The translations under genes and the position numbers were made by a program. Of a stretch of DNA of 64,000 nucleotides, positions 28,509 through 37,401 are shown piece after piece. The notes under the pieces are model-generated. The model was given only the letters and a program-made list of their open reading frames with translations. It was not told the origin of the DNA and did not search any database. Origin of the DNA: Saprospiraceae bacterium (GTDB lineage Bacteria; Bacteroidota; Bacteroidia; Chitinophagales; Saprospiraceae); NCBI GenBank assembly GCA_020436935.1, contig JAGQWX010000016.1, positions 1-64,000 of the forward strand, in the 5' to 3' direction. Position 1 is the stretch's first letter, and every line of letters starts with the position of its first letter.

Positions 28509-31500
28509 TTATTCCAATATCACCATCTTCTTGGTCGCTATAAAGCTACCTGCTTCCAGTGTATAGAAGTACATTCCTGCATTGTCCAAATCTGTTGAAG
28601 AAATGGTTATCTGATTTTGTCCTGCGACAAATGCCTGGCTGATCCTCTTGACTGCCTTACCGGTCATGTCGAAGATGGTCAATTTGGCTGTCATGGCCTC
28701 AGGCAGTGTGAAGTTGATGGTTGTTTGTGAACCAAATGGGTTTGGTTGGTTCTGGAACAATTCAAATCCACTGTTGCCATTGCGCATCTCAAGCGTGTAT
28801 GTTTCCAATGACTGATCATAAGCTTGTGATGGTATGATTGCATCATTGAACTCAAGTATTGATTCCTTGCTCAAATTTTGTTTTGCCTTAAAGGTAATGG
28901 TCACCAGATCTTTGATAGACTCCCCGTAAGGTGCAGTCCATGAAGAAAGGATCAAACCATCGTTGCTGTTTGCAAGGTTAAAGCTCTCAGAAGACATTCC
29001 CTCGACATTGCTGGTTATATCAACAAATTCCACCTTATTGACATCAAACTTCAGTCCGTACTGCAATCCATAAATGTCCTGGTCTTCGTTCAGTTTCAGG
29101 GTGATAGAGAATGTTTCTCCTTTTGAAACTTTTCCATGGTCAGAAGTCACTATGGTTTTTCCAGCTGATCTTACATTGGTATTGGTGGTAGCGCTTGTCG
29201 CTGCTGTTGCGTCAATGTCTCCAATTTTCACTGCAACAAAGTCAATTTGCATATTGTCATTGAGGTTGACAATTTCGTATTGTTCTCTGAAAGCTTCTGC
29301 AAGTGCATTTTCTGTACTTGTAAAACTGTAGTTTTTGTCGATAAACCTCCATGAAGTGTTGTTCGGGAGCTTATCATTGACTCTAAGGACAATTCTCTTC
29401 AACTCTACCAAGTCCGCAACATTGATTTGGGCATCGCGATTGGCGTCTGCTGCTATCATTTTGTATGGTGATCTCAACTGAGCCATTCCCAAAATATGCC
29501 TTTGAATGTGAAGTAGGTCAAGTGTGTTGACACCATTGGCCACATCGTCATTCTTTCCAGGTTTCACCATGTAGTTTCTTCCTGTTTCAATATTGTTGAA
29601 CGTAAACTCGCCTCTGTCATTGGTCATGATTTTGTCGGCAGAGATTCCGTCTAGTTGTATTAGAGCGTCTTTGAGGTTGGAGTTGGATTCGGTTATGAGC
29701 TGGCCTCTCACTGTTTTTGTTTGGATTTCGCCTGTGCAGGCTTTTGGAGTTCCATTGTCCTGGATTTCTACCATTACTTCGGCAGAGTCCCAAATGATTT
29801 CTCCAGGAGCTACTTCAGCACCGACATATACCCTGATTTTTTGAATTCCGAGATCAGCACATGTAAATACTTTTCCTGAATCTGCAATGTTTTCAGAGAA
29901 TGCGAAGTAAAGTTTGCTGTCAGGACAAGGCGCACTTGATCCATTGTCAAAATCTCTACCCCAGGTAACTGACATACCACCACCATTCATTCTGGTAAGT
30001 CCAAAGACTAATCCCTGGAAGTACTTCGGTGAAGGTTTTTTACAGTTCTTAATTGAGAAGACATGCTCCTTGCTTGTAATATTTCCGCATAAGTCTCTAA
30101 ATGTGTATACTATTCTGTGTGTACCAATAGGCAAAACTTCCTTGCTTGCATTGATAAAACCGCCAGTTCCTGATTTTACGATATCGTATCCGGACAATGG
30201 TCCTGCATTGTCATTGTCAAGGTCAATGCTATAAGTATAAGATAGGTTTCCTGTACAATCGTCTGACGCAAATGCTCTCAAATCTGTACTACCAGTGCCA
30301 TCACAACCGTCAATGAACAAACAAATGCTTGCTGCAAATGATGAGTCAATCTTAGGTGGAATGCTGTTGTTGACTTTGATAATTTGCTTGAAAGTCCAAG
30401 GGCTTCTTACTGAAGATGGTTGACACCAATCGATCACAGACCATGTTCTCAAAATTTTGAGACAAGCCTGAGCACTACCTGAAACTGGTGAATTGAAAGT
30501 ATAGACTTCATCCTTAGAGTTCATAGCGATATTGCCACATCCAAATCCACTATAGTTCACAATAGGCTTGCTGTTGAGGCCATCAGGAGTTAGAGATGGT
30601 GAAGCTGGATCAGTACATCCTTCAATAGTTATTTCAGCTTCCGGCCATTTAAGATCCTCTTCAGGGTCGAAGTTTTCGCCCTCTTTAAATTCTGAATAAA
30701 TGGTTTGTGTACATGAATCTGCTCTTCCAATTCCATCGATTACAACCCATTTTCTCACTATCGTACCCAAATGACACTTGTCTCTGTTGTCTTTAACAGT
30801 ATGTACTACTCTGGAACTTCCACAGTTATCATAAACGATGGCAGATCCAAATTTTGATGCAAGTGAAGCGCTATCAAGAGCGACAACATCACTGCAGAAT
30901 ACAGTCACATCTCCAGGACAAGAGATGATTGGTCTCAACTTGTCTTGTACCCTTACCTGAACCATACACGTATTTGAGTTACCGCTGGCATCTGTTGCTC
31001 TCAGCTCAATGATGACAGGATTGGCGCCATCAAGGCAACAAAATTCTACGTAAGGACCCCAGCTTCTATTTGCTGAAGTGTCACAGCCTTTAAATCTGTC
31101 CATTCTTCTTACATCGAAAGTTACCGGACCGCATTCGTCTCTACTTCCGTTGTCGAAATATTTCGCAGGTATTTTTGCTGTTCCATCGCTGGTCAATGAT
31201 ACCACAGTATTCTCGATACAAGCCATTACTGGTGGAGTGAGGTCTGCTACAATCAAGGTAACTTCATCTGTTGCTGTGTTTCCTGCCCCATCTGTGGCCG
31301 TATATACCAAAGTGTAGGTTCCGGGGGCAAATTTTGTCGGTGCGGCAGGATTGATGATGCCAATTCCCGCCTCAGTTACCTTAATGGTTACCGGACCACC
31401 GCAAGCATCACTCGTAACAACTTTATATTTGCTGTTGAGTACAACATTTGCAAAACATTCGTGTCCGGATGTTGAAACAGTCACACTTTCCGGAGTAACA

Positions 31501-32441
31501 TCAATTAAAGGAGCTACATCGTCGATCAATATGATGACCTGACTTACTGTTGTGTCAAATTCAGTACCACAGTACCAGCCATTGACCGTCCAGGTTCTCA
31601 TCAATTTATATGATTTGATTTCTCTGTCTGTATAAGAAGACATGATTCCACAATGATCCAAAAGATCTTCATCACCAGGCTTAATTTTGATGGTATCACC
31701 CTCAACTATTACGTAAGGATATCCCGTTACTTCCGGTGATGGGAACCAACTACCGCCTACTTTGGCATAGTTATCATTACAATTGACTGTATCATTACCC
31801 GGGAAGTTGATGTCTTCCTGAAGTATTGGTAAAACATTATAAGATATGGTGCAGGTGCTGAACATACCGTTGGTAGGATCTACTGCTTTCCAGACTTGTG
31901 TTACATTTTTAAGGACACCTTCTTCGGGGCAATTCACCACTATCGGTGCTCCTCCGGGAATCCAGTTGTATGATGAACAATCATAGGCAGTAACTCCAAA
32001 ATCCTCCGGAGTCAATCCTTGCTCGACCAAGGCACAATGGATGTCCACTGTATCTTCAGGGCAGTTCTCGATCAGAGGAGCTGTTTTGTCTTCGATTTTT
32101 AGTGTACCCCAGCAACTGTTGGAAGACTGGTTCCTTACGGTAACTTCGACAGTTTTACCTATGAACTCAGGTCCCAAAGAGATGGAGGGTGCAAAATCCC
32201 ACACCTGGTTGCCATATTTTACTTTAACAGTGTAACCTGTCAAAGGGCAAGATTCAGTGCCTTTCATCATGGTGGCAGCAGAGATGGTCACCTGACAATC
32301 ATTGTTTGGATCTACAGACACGTTTACCTTGTCGACGCAAGCCATTTGGCACTGGGCCTGCACTTCGCCCGGAAACGCCAAAACCGCCAGCGCGAAAAGC
32401 CACACACTGCAGATTTTTAAAATTGTAAAAAATGTTTTCAT
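28509..32441 (-). CDS. HYR / dockerin / cohesin-like / T9SS type-A surface protein
   Basis: 1310 aa from the ATG at 32441, which directly precedes a clean Sec signal (about 2-29, ending VQAQ); ATGs at 32453 and 32504 are possible but give an atypical N-terminus. The order is: Cys-containing N-terminal module shared with the proteins at 8148 and 37379 (about 30-130, with SCWGTLKIEDKTAP), a series of HYR-like units, a CnaB-like module (TVRGQLITESN), a dockerin-like duplication at about 966-1020 (NTLDLLHIQRHILG and ADANRDAQINVADLVELKR), a short VKIGDIDA motif, a cohesin-like beta module (about 1095-1220) and a T9SS type-A domain (QNQPNPFGSQT...MFYYTL). Dockerins bind cohesins through Ca-dependent helices. 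It has its own terminator and a hairpin in its leader. Confidence 0.92.
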   Translation of the reverse strand: MKTFFTILKICSVWLFALAVLAFPGEVQAQCQMACVDKVNVSVDPNNDCQVTISAATMMKGTESCPLTGYTVKVKYGNQVWDFAPSISLGPEFIGKTVEVTVRNQSSNSCWGTLKIEDKTAPLIENCPEDTVDIHCALVEQGLTPEDFGVTAYDCSSYNWIPGGAPIVVNCPEEGVLKNVTQVWKAVDPTNGMFSTCTISYNVLPILQEDINFPGNDTVNCNDNYAKVGGSWFPSPEVTGYPYVIVEGDTIKIKPGDEDLLDHCGIMSSYTDREIKSYKLMRTWTVNGWYCGTEFDTTVSQVIILIDDVAPLIDVTPESVTVSTSGHECFANVVLNSKYKVVTSDACGGPVTIKVTEAGIGIINPAAPTKFAPGTYTLVYTATDGAGNTATDEVTLIVADLTPPVMACIENTVVSLTSDGTAKIPAKYFDNGSRDECGPVTFDVRRMDRFKGCDTSANRSWGPYVEFCCLDGANPVIIELRATDASGNSNTCMVQVRVQDKLRPIISCPGDVTVFCSDVVALDSASLASKFGSAIVYDNCGSSRVVHTVKDNRDKCHLGTIVRKWVVIDGIGRADSCTQTIYSEFKEGENFDPEEDLKWPEAEITIEGCTDPASPSLTPDGLNSKPIVNYSGFGCGNIAMNSKDEVYTFNSPVSGSAQACLKILRTWSVIDWCQPSSVRSPWTFKQIIKVNNSIPPKIDSSFAASICLFIDGCDGTGSTDLRAFASDDCTGNLSYTYSIDLDNDNAGPLSGYDIVKSGTGGFINASKEVLPIGTHRIVYTFRDLCGNITSKEHVFSIKNCKKPSPKYFQGLVFGLTRMNGGGMSVTWGRDFDNGSSAPCPDSKLYFAFSENIADSGKVFTCADLGIQKIRVYVGAEVAPGEIIWDSAEVMVEIQDNGTPKACTGEIQTKTVRGQLITESNSNLKDALIQLDGISADKIMTNDRGEFTFNNIETGRNYMVKPGKNDDVANGVNTLDLLHIQRHILGMAQLRSPYKMIAADANRDAQINVADLVELKRIVLRVNDKLPNNTSWRFIDKNYSFTSTENALAEAFREQYEIVNLNDNMQIDFVAVKIGDIDATAATSATTNTNVRSAGKTIVTSDHGKVSKGETFSITLKLNEDQDIYGLQYGLKFDVNKVEFVDITSNVEGMSSESFNLANSNDGLILSSWTAPYGESIKDLVTITFKAKQNLSKESILEFNDAIIPSQAYDQSLETYTLEMRNGNSGFELFQNQPNPFGSQTTINFTLPEAMTAKLTIFDMTGKAVKRISQAFVAGQNQITISSTDLDNAGMYFYTLEAGSFIATKKMVILE

Positions 32442-32494
32442 TTTTTGATCCATTTTGAGTTTGTATATAAAAGAAATAGTTTCAAAAACTCTCA

Positions 32495-32519
32495 CTCCGG
32501 ACATACCATATGTCTGGAG
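32495..32519 (-). promoter_or_regulatory. 5' leader hairpin of the 1310-aa surface protein gene
   Basis: CTCCGGACATA and TATGTCTGGAG form an 11-bp stem with one G-U pair and a 3-nt loop, 54-78 nt before the chosen start. It could stabilise the mRNA or control translation. It has no T-tail, so it is not a terminator. Confidence 0.55.
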
Positions 32520-33057
32520 GCGGATCTATAAATCATAAATAGGTAAGGTTCAGGTCGATTGTCATCTCTTGGCACCCGAAAGTGCAATCGTCAGACAATT
32601 CAAAAACAAATGTAATATTTTTATAATATGTAATATACTTTTTATCAGTTTTTTTTAAATAATTTATTTTTGTAATATGTTATTTAATTGGTTTTCAAAG
32701 CATGTCTTTGCACACCATGACAGCATAATGTTTAAAACAGCCAGTATATACTTTTACGGAAAAAGATCAAAACCCCTTTTGAAACACCATCACAATGGCC
32801 GATTGAATCGAGTAAGGAAAAAATTTTTAGGTTTCAACGCTCAATGCTTAAAAAATGAAAAGCCCCCCTCCAATTGCTTGAAGAGAGGCCATCCCAAAAA
32901 CCGATTTATCTTAAAAGGGCTTAATTATTTGACGCTAATTTAGCATTAAAATTTGATAAACAAATACAAGGCTTCCAAGTTTTCAATACAAAAATAAAAA
33001 TCTTATATATTTAATTTAGTAATATCCAACTTCTTTTATTGCAAAAGGGTAGATAAA
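32520..33057. other. Non-coding stretch upstream of the 1310-aa protein gene
   Basis: A very AT-rich interval of about 540 nt. It holds a -7-like box for the minus gene (TACATTTG, minus strand 32614-32607, no -33 match) and a foldable segment near 32855-32925. The only ORF here (32677-32943, +) has an implausible composition and no recognisable domain. Confidence 0.6.
32855..32925 (-). ncRNA. Possible structured RNA or terminator in the intergenic region
   Basis: On the minus strand AAGCCC (32922-32917) pairs with GGGCTT (32865-32860), enclosing an inner CCTC/GAGG stem, and is followed by TTCATTTTTT. This resembles a branched RNA ending in a terminator. No promoter was recognised, so support is weak. 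Confidence 0.25.
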
Positions 33058-33089
33058 AAAAAGAGCCGTCATCGCTGACAGCTCTTTTT
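33058..33089 (-). terminator. Terminator of the cohesin / PorP-SprF operon
   Basis: AAAAAGAGC (33058-33066) pairs with GCTCTTTTT (33081-33089), with an inner GTCA-TCGC-TGAC hairpin. It lies about 20 nt after the porP/sprF stop and has a T-run on both strands. Confidence 0.85.
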
Positions 33090-33109
33090 GATATACTTTA
33101 TGTTCAGGT

Positions 33110-34057
33110 CTAAAGATTTGAATCTAACCTTGATTTTCCAAAACTAAACTTGAGCGAAAACTCGTGTGCTCCGTTGTTGTAATCCTGGAATTGTTGTGTG
33201 GAAACATTATACGTATAATACAATTTTACTGTTTCGATTTTGAATCCCAGTAAAAATCCCAGCCTCTTGTCACCTCCTACTGTGTAAGAAAGTCCACCTG
33301 TAAATTTATCATCCAGGAAGCTTGCTTTAAGGTTGAGGTCAACATGGGTAGGAACACCATTTAGTTTTTTGAAGATAATTGATGGCTCCAGATTGATTCC
33401 ATTGCCAATCTCATCCAGTCTGTATCCAGCCTGAAATATAAAACCCAATTCTCTGTTGATGCTGCTTGAGCTTCCACTGGTCAGTCTCGAAGAAATCAAG
33501 GATGGCAATGCAAGGCCGTAAGTAAACTTACCATCGTACACGCCGTATGCGCCCACAGAGACATCAAAAAACTGGATGCCATTTCTCCTTGCCAATACTG
33601 TAAGGTCATTGGGGTCGAAGATGGCGTCATCTGCATCCCTGTTATTCAATCCATGTTGTATAAACTCAGTACTTAAACCAAACCTCACATCATTTTTTGT
33701 AGAAGTAATGCCATATGTGAATGACAACTGTGCTTTGCTTGTTCTCAGACTTCCATAGTTGTCCTGCATGAGTAATGCTCCTATGCCAACTCTGTCTATG
33801 AGTTTGCCATCATATGCTACTGTAACAGTTTTGGGACTTCCATCAAAAGAAGACCATGTATTTCTATAGTTGAGCAATATGTTGTGATTTCCTTCAAATC
33901 CTGCAGCGGCCGGATTGATCAACACAGGACTTAAAAATGCCTGGCTGTAAATATATCTTTCATCAAAGTACCTTTCCTGAGCACTGACCTTTGTCAGCGT
34001 CAAGCATATTACACCTAATGCAACTATATATCCAATTGATTTTTTCATTTTATTCAT
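33110..34057 (-). CDS. PorP/SprF-family type IX secretion outer-membrane protein
   Basis: 315 aa from the ATG at 34057 (34048 is an alternative; 34066 would be a GTG). Sec signal to about VSAQ. The mature start carries the family signature SQAFLSPVLINPAAAGF, followed by amphipathic strands of a membrane barrel. In Flavobacterium, SprF-type proteins are needed for secretion of the type-B sorted protein encoded next to them. Here the gene follows the cohesin/SprB-repeat protein, which ends in a type-B domain, after about 40 nt, so it is very likely that protein's dedicated translocon partner. Confidence 0.94.
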   Translation of the reverse strand: MNKMKKSIGYIVALGVICLTLTKVSAQERYFDERYIYSQAFLSPVLINPAAAGFEGNHNILLNYRNTWSSFDGSPKTVTVAYDGKLIDRVGIGALLMQDNYGSLRTSKAQLSFTYGITSTKNDVRFGLSTEFIQHGLNNRDADDAIFDPNDLTVLARRNGIQFFDVSVGAYGVYDGKFTYGLALPSLISSRLTSGSSSSINRELGFIFQAGYRLDEIGNGINLEPSIIFKKLNGVPTHVDLNLKASFLDDKFTGGLSYTVGGDKRLGFLLGFKIETVKLYYTYNVSTQQFQDYNNGAHEFSLKFSFGKSRLDSNL

Positions 34058-34097
34058 CGTTGCCACTTTTATTGGGTCTAGTATAATTTTCTATTAA

Positions 34098-37000
34098 TTA
34101 GTCTCTCAAAAGAGTTACTGTACCTGAAAACAATTCTCGGGACTCAGGGAAAGACACCTCAAGAACCCACATGTATGAGCTCTCAGGAAGTATTTGACCC
34201 GAATTGTCTACCCCGTTCCAGCTGTTGTCATAAACATCTGCAGAATAAACAGTTTTCCCATATCTGTCAAATACTGTAAGTTTTGACGGATTATCATTGA
34301 CACAATTGATGGCAAATACGTCATTGTATCCATCATTGTTGGGGGTAATGATGGTCAAAGCGGCAAAGCAACCGTTGGCCGGATCATCACAATCTTGTAC
34401 CCTGGCCACTACACTTACCTGACATCCATTGGCATCTTCAACTATGGCGCTGTAAGAACCTTTTGGTACATTGGAAAGGTCTGAATTGGTACTTCCATTG
34501 GACCACCTATAAGTATAACCCGGAGTACCTCCACTTACATCAAGTGATACTCCTCCGTCTTCATTAATACCATTGGCGCATGCAGTCACAACGCTTGTTA
34601 CAATTCTAGAGGGTTGGGTAATGGTAAGACTGCTTGTCTTGCTATTTCCATCTTTGTCGGTTACAACAAATGTATAATTCCCTGCACCTAGCTTATCAAC
34701 ACTGAAACTACCCTCAGCAGTTACGTCTTTTGTTCCTGAAGCTCCACCAGTGTAGCTCACCTTGTAAGGCGCTGTACCACCTGAAAAACTTCCTGCTACC
34801 GTAGCATTTTTCAATCCGTTACAGGAAATCGGAACACTAACTGAAAGCGACACAATATTGAGTGCACCACCTGAAGTTGGTACTATGATGTCTTTGGTAA
34901 CCACACATCCTCCTTTATCTGTGACAGTAACTTTATAAGTTCCAGGTGCAAGATTCATCGCGTCTGTAGTATTGTTGGTAATGGTGGTTGGACCAGTCCA
35001 TACAACAGTATAAGGCGTAACTCCTCCTGCAAGGTTCAACTTAATTCTTCCATTGGTTCCTGAAGAAGCAGTAATTTCTTCACCAATAGCAAGAGCGGCA
35101 GCCGGAGCCTCTACAGTAAATGTTCTGTTGACCGACATACTTGGATTACTGCTGTCTGTAACGGTTACAGTATAACTTCCTCCTGCGAGATTGCTTGGGT
35201 TAGCTCCGCTTGGATTACCGGGACCTGACCATGCATATGTATACATGCCATTGTTGTTGGGACACCCGCCACTGACCTGTAGAGATATAGCACCGTTGGT
35301 CTCTCCAAAACATTTCACACTCGTCACTGTACCTGTTACGGCAAGCGGAGTACTTCCGGCTGTTACAGTAAAGCTTTGAGTCGCTGTACATCCTTTTGAG
35401 TCTGTAACAGATACGGTATAATTTCCTGCAACGATGTTGGTCAAATCTTTTGTAGTCTGGCCACCAGGGGTCCAGCTGTAGGTATAGGTTGGAGTTCCTC
35501 CTGTAACTGCTAATGTAATACCTCCTCTGCCTGAACAAGCCTCATTGGTCACAGAACCGCCAATCTGGAGCGCTCCTGGTTCAGTTATAGCCTGTGTCAA
35601 AGTACAAGTGACATTACTGCCACAAGTCAATTCCATGGTATATGTTCCTGCTGTTGCGCCCACCAAATTGCAATTGCTGAGTGGATTGGTCTGTACTACT
35701 ACTCCACCTTTTTTCCACACACAGTTACAGTCAGGCGTCGCGCCGGAAACAGTAACATTGATGCCTCCATCATTTCCTCCTGCGCAGCTGACGTTTTTCA
35801 CGCTGACAACAGAACAGCTACCACCACCACCACAAGCATTGATTTTGATGGATCCATTTTCAGTTGTAAAAGGAAGGTTTTCGCCGTTCTTATCTCCAAC
35901 AACGATCTCTGGCACAAATGTGAGTGCAGAGGTTGGCATTGTTGTACAGCTGCCTATACCTTTAAAACAAACCTGAAACAATTTTGAGCCATCGGCAAGG
36001 GTTACAGGGTTGGTGCTTGTTGGCACCCATGATACTCTAAGGGTATTATCTCCAATTTTATTGAAGTTGTCATTCCCTAGGTTTGACAACATATAATTGT
36101 CTTGTCTTAAAAACTGCACAATTGCAGGATCCCATCTGAGACCAAACTCCAATGCTGTTATTTCTTTGAAATTTCTAACGGTGATATCAACACATACATC
36201 ACCATTTTGATTTACAGTAACAGCTGCAGCTTTAAGTACTACTGCGGCTGCATTAGATGTTGACACCGTCACTTTTCCATTGACCTTATCAACATTTTTA
36301 TTTCCACTCAATTGAGAAGTAGACCATTCTACCAATTCGTCGGTGAGGACGATATCTGTCGAAGTGCCGTTTGCGCCAATGGTATTAAAACACAAGTCCA
36401 TAAACTTGGCATCATCGGCCAAAGTTTTAGGGTTACCACCATCTTCATAAATGAATCCCAGGAGACCTGCAGAAGCATTGACATCATTGAATACCATTTT
36501 AGATCCGAAAGCCATATTCTCAGCTCCTGTGAAGGTAATGACTGCAGGATTCCACTTGAATGTTCCCTGCAAGGCCTCTACATCCTTGAATCTTTTGACA
36601 GTTATGGGTACACAAACTTTTGCTGCCGGTTGGGTGAAAACTGTACCTGCCTTAACTTCCAGATTTGTACCTCCTGTTCCGCAATCTGTACCATTGACTT
36701 TTATTGCTCCCGGAGTGTAGGTATACGTCAAAACGTCAAGGTTGGAATTCGCAAAAAGAATTTCACTTGGTCTGTTGGCTATAACAACGCTCGTTGCTTT
36801 ACAGGGAGCATTTCTTGCTCTCAGAGTCAATGTAAATAATCTCGTATTGGCAGGAAGTGTTCTCCCGGTAGCGTCAAACCATGTAACGCCGAGTTGCCCT
36901 TCCTTGATCAATTTACCATCTGGTTTGGCAAATGCTTCCTGGTCATAGGCTGCCAGTGTTGCCAAATTTGTCACTGAAACAAATGTGAATGCAGTTGAAT

Positions 37001-37175
37001 CCCAGTTAAGAGAAAATTGCATTGAAGACATATTTGTAAAGTTCGACACTGTAAGATCGATAGCGAGTGTTTGATTGGCATCTGCCGCTCCGCCCCCCAT
37101 TGTCAATTGGATCTGAGCGCTTCCGCTCACCCATAAAAAGATGGCAAATGCAAGTGTGCTGAAAATCTTCTTCAT
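34098..37175 (-). CDS. Three-cohesin, SprB-repeat surface protein with T9SS type-B (gliding-associated) C-terminal domain
   Basis: 1025 aa. A Sec signal (1-21) is followed by three consecutive cohesin-like beta modules (about 22-160, 173-300, 313-450). Each has the pattern hydrophobic-D-h-x-V-x-N/R-F followed by LQF-x-L-x-W-D/N-P/S (for example FSLNWDS, GTFKWNPAVITF, FGLRWDPAIVQF). About six SprB-type repeats follow (about 455-930; VSC.G..dG.I...VsGGt.pYtY.Ws.G). The last about 90 residues are a CHU_C gliding-motility-associated domain (ITPNNDGYNDVF, FDRYGKTVYSA), the type-B T9SS signal. It is therefore a surface protein with the layout of a scaffold. Dockerin-like segments occur in the two flanking giants and in the 8148-14864 protein, which makes them candidate binding partners. 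It is co-transcribed with porP/sprF. The cohesin call rests on pattern, not a profile score. Confidence 0.9.
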   Translation of the reverse strand: MKKIFSTLAFAIFLWVSGSAQIQLTMGGGAADANQTLAIDLTVSNFTNMSSMQFSLNWDSTAFTFVSVTNLATLAAYDQEAFAKPDGKLIKEGQLGVTWFDATGRTLPANTRLFTLTLRARNAPCKATSVVIANRPSEILFANSNLDVLTYTYTPGAIKVNGTDCGTGGTNLEVKAGTVFTQPAAKVCVPITVKRFKDVEALQGTFKWNPAVITFTGAENMAFGSKMVFNDVNASAGLLGFIYEDGGNPKTLADDAKFMDLCFNTIGANGTSTDIVLTDELVEWSTSQLSGNKNVDKVNGKVTVSTSNAAAVVLKAAAVTVNQNGDVCVDITVRNFKEITALEFGLRWDPAIVQFLRQDNYMLSNLGNDNFNKIGDNTLRVSWVPTSTNPVTLADGSKLFQVCFKGIGSCTTMPTSALTFVPEIVVGDKNGENLPFTTENGSIKINACGGGGSCSVVSVKNVSCAGGNDGGINVTVSGATPDCNCVWKKGGVVVQTNPLSNCNLVGATAGTYTMELTCGSNVTCTLTQAITEPGALQIGGSVTNEACSGRGGITLAVTGGTPTYTYSWTPGGQTTKDLTNIVAGNYTVSVTDSKGCTATQSFTVTAGSTPLAVTGTVTSVKCFGETNGAISLQVSGGCPNNNGMYTYAWSGPGNPSGANPSNLAGGSYTVTVTDSSNPSMSVNRTFTVEAPAAALAIGEEITASSGTNGRIKLNLAGGVTPYTVVWTGPTTITNNTTDAMNLAPGTYKVTVTDKGGCVVTKDIIVPTSGGALNIVSLSVSVPISCNGLKNATVAGSFSGGTAPYKVSYTGGASGTKDVTAEGSFSVDKLGAGNYTFVVTDKDGNSKTSSLTITQPSRIVTSVVTACANGINEDGGVSLDVSGGTPGYTYRWSNGSTNSDLSNVPKGSYSAIVEDANGCQVSVVARVQDCDDPANGCFAALTIITPNNDGYNDVFAINCVNDNPSKLTVFDRYGKTVYSADVYDNSWNGVDNSGQILPESSYMWVLEVSFPESRELFSGTVTLLRD

Positions 37176-37203
37176 TAGAAAATTGTGTTTAAATATTGCA
37201 ATA

Positions 37204-37211
37204 CAAAACTA
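37204..37211 (-). promoter_or_regulatory. -7 box upstream of the cohesin/SprB gene
   Basis: TAGTTTTG on the minus strand matches TAnnTTTG and lies about 30 nt before the ATG at 37175. No TTTG occurs at 19 nt. Confidence 0.45.
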
Positions 37212-37293
37212 CAAATAATAATTATTAATAATCTGTAACAAGTTGAAAATAATTGATATTTCCCCTTATATACGTCCTTATATCTTTGTGCTC

Positions 37294-37401
37294 ATGGGTT
37301 GGACATATTACATTGGAACGATAGGCACTGCAATAATAATTCTTTTTATCGCAATTGTACTCATGATTCCTGATCTATTTAAAGAATCAACATCTTTTTG
37401 A
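37294..37401 (+). CDS. Candidate 35-aa single-pass membrane peptide, possibly leaderless
   Basis: ATG to TGA gives 35 residues: a short polar start (MGWTYYIG), an uninterrupted hydrophobic helix of about 18 residues (TAIIILFIAIVLMIP) and a charged tail (DLFKES). A -7 box TATCTTTG (37281-37288) ends 5 nt before the ATG, with TTTC 18 nt further upstream, so transcription would begin at or next to the ATG. It runs antisense to both flanking genes and overlaps the last 23 nt of the 1288-aa protein gene. It could be a type I toxin-like or regulatory peptide, or chance. No homologue is known to me. Confidence 0.35.
   Translation: MGWTYYIGTIGTAIIILFIAIVLMIPDLFKESTSF

Noticed and set aside
32677-32943. 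88-aa ORF on the plus strand
   Set aside because: No recognisable domain, unusual composition rich in His, Lys and Asn, and it overlaps the foldable minus-strand segment.
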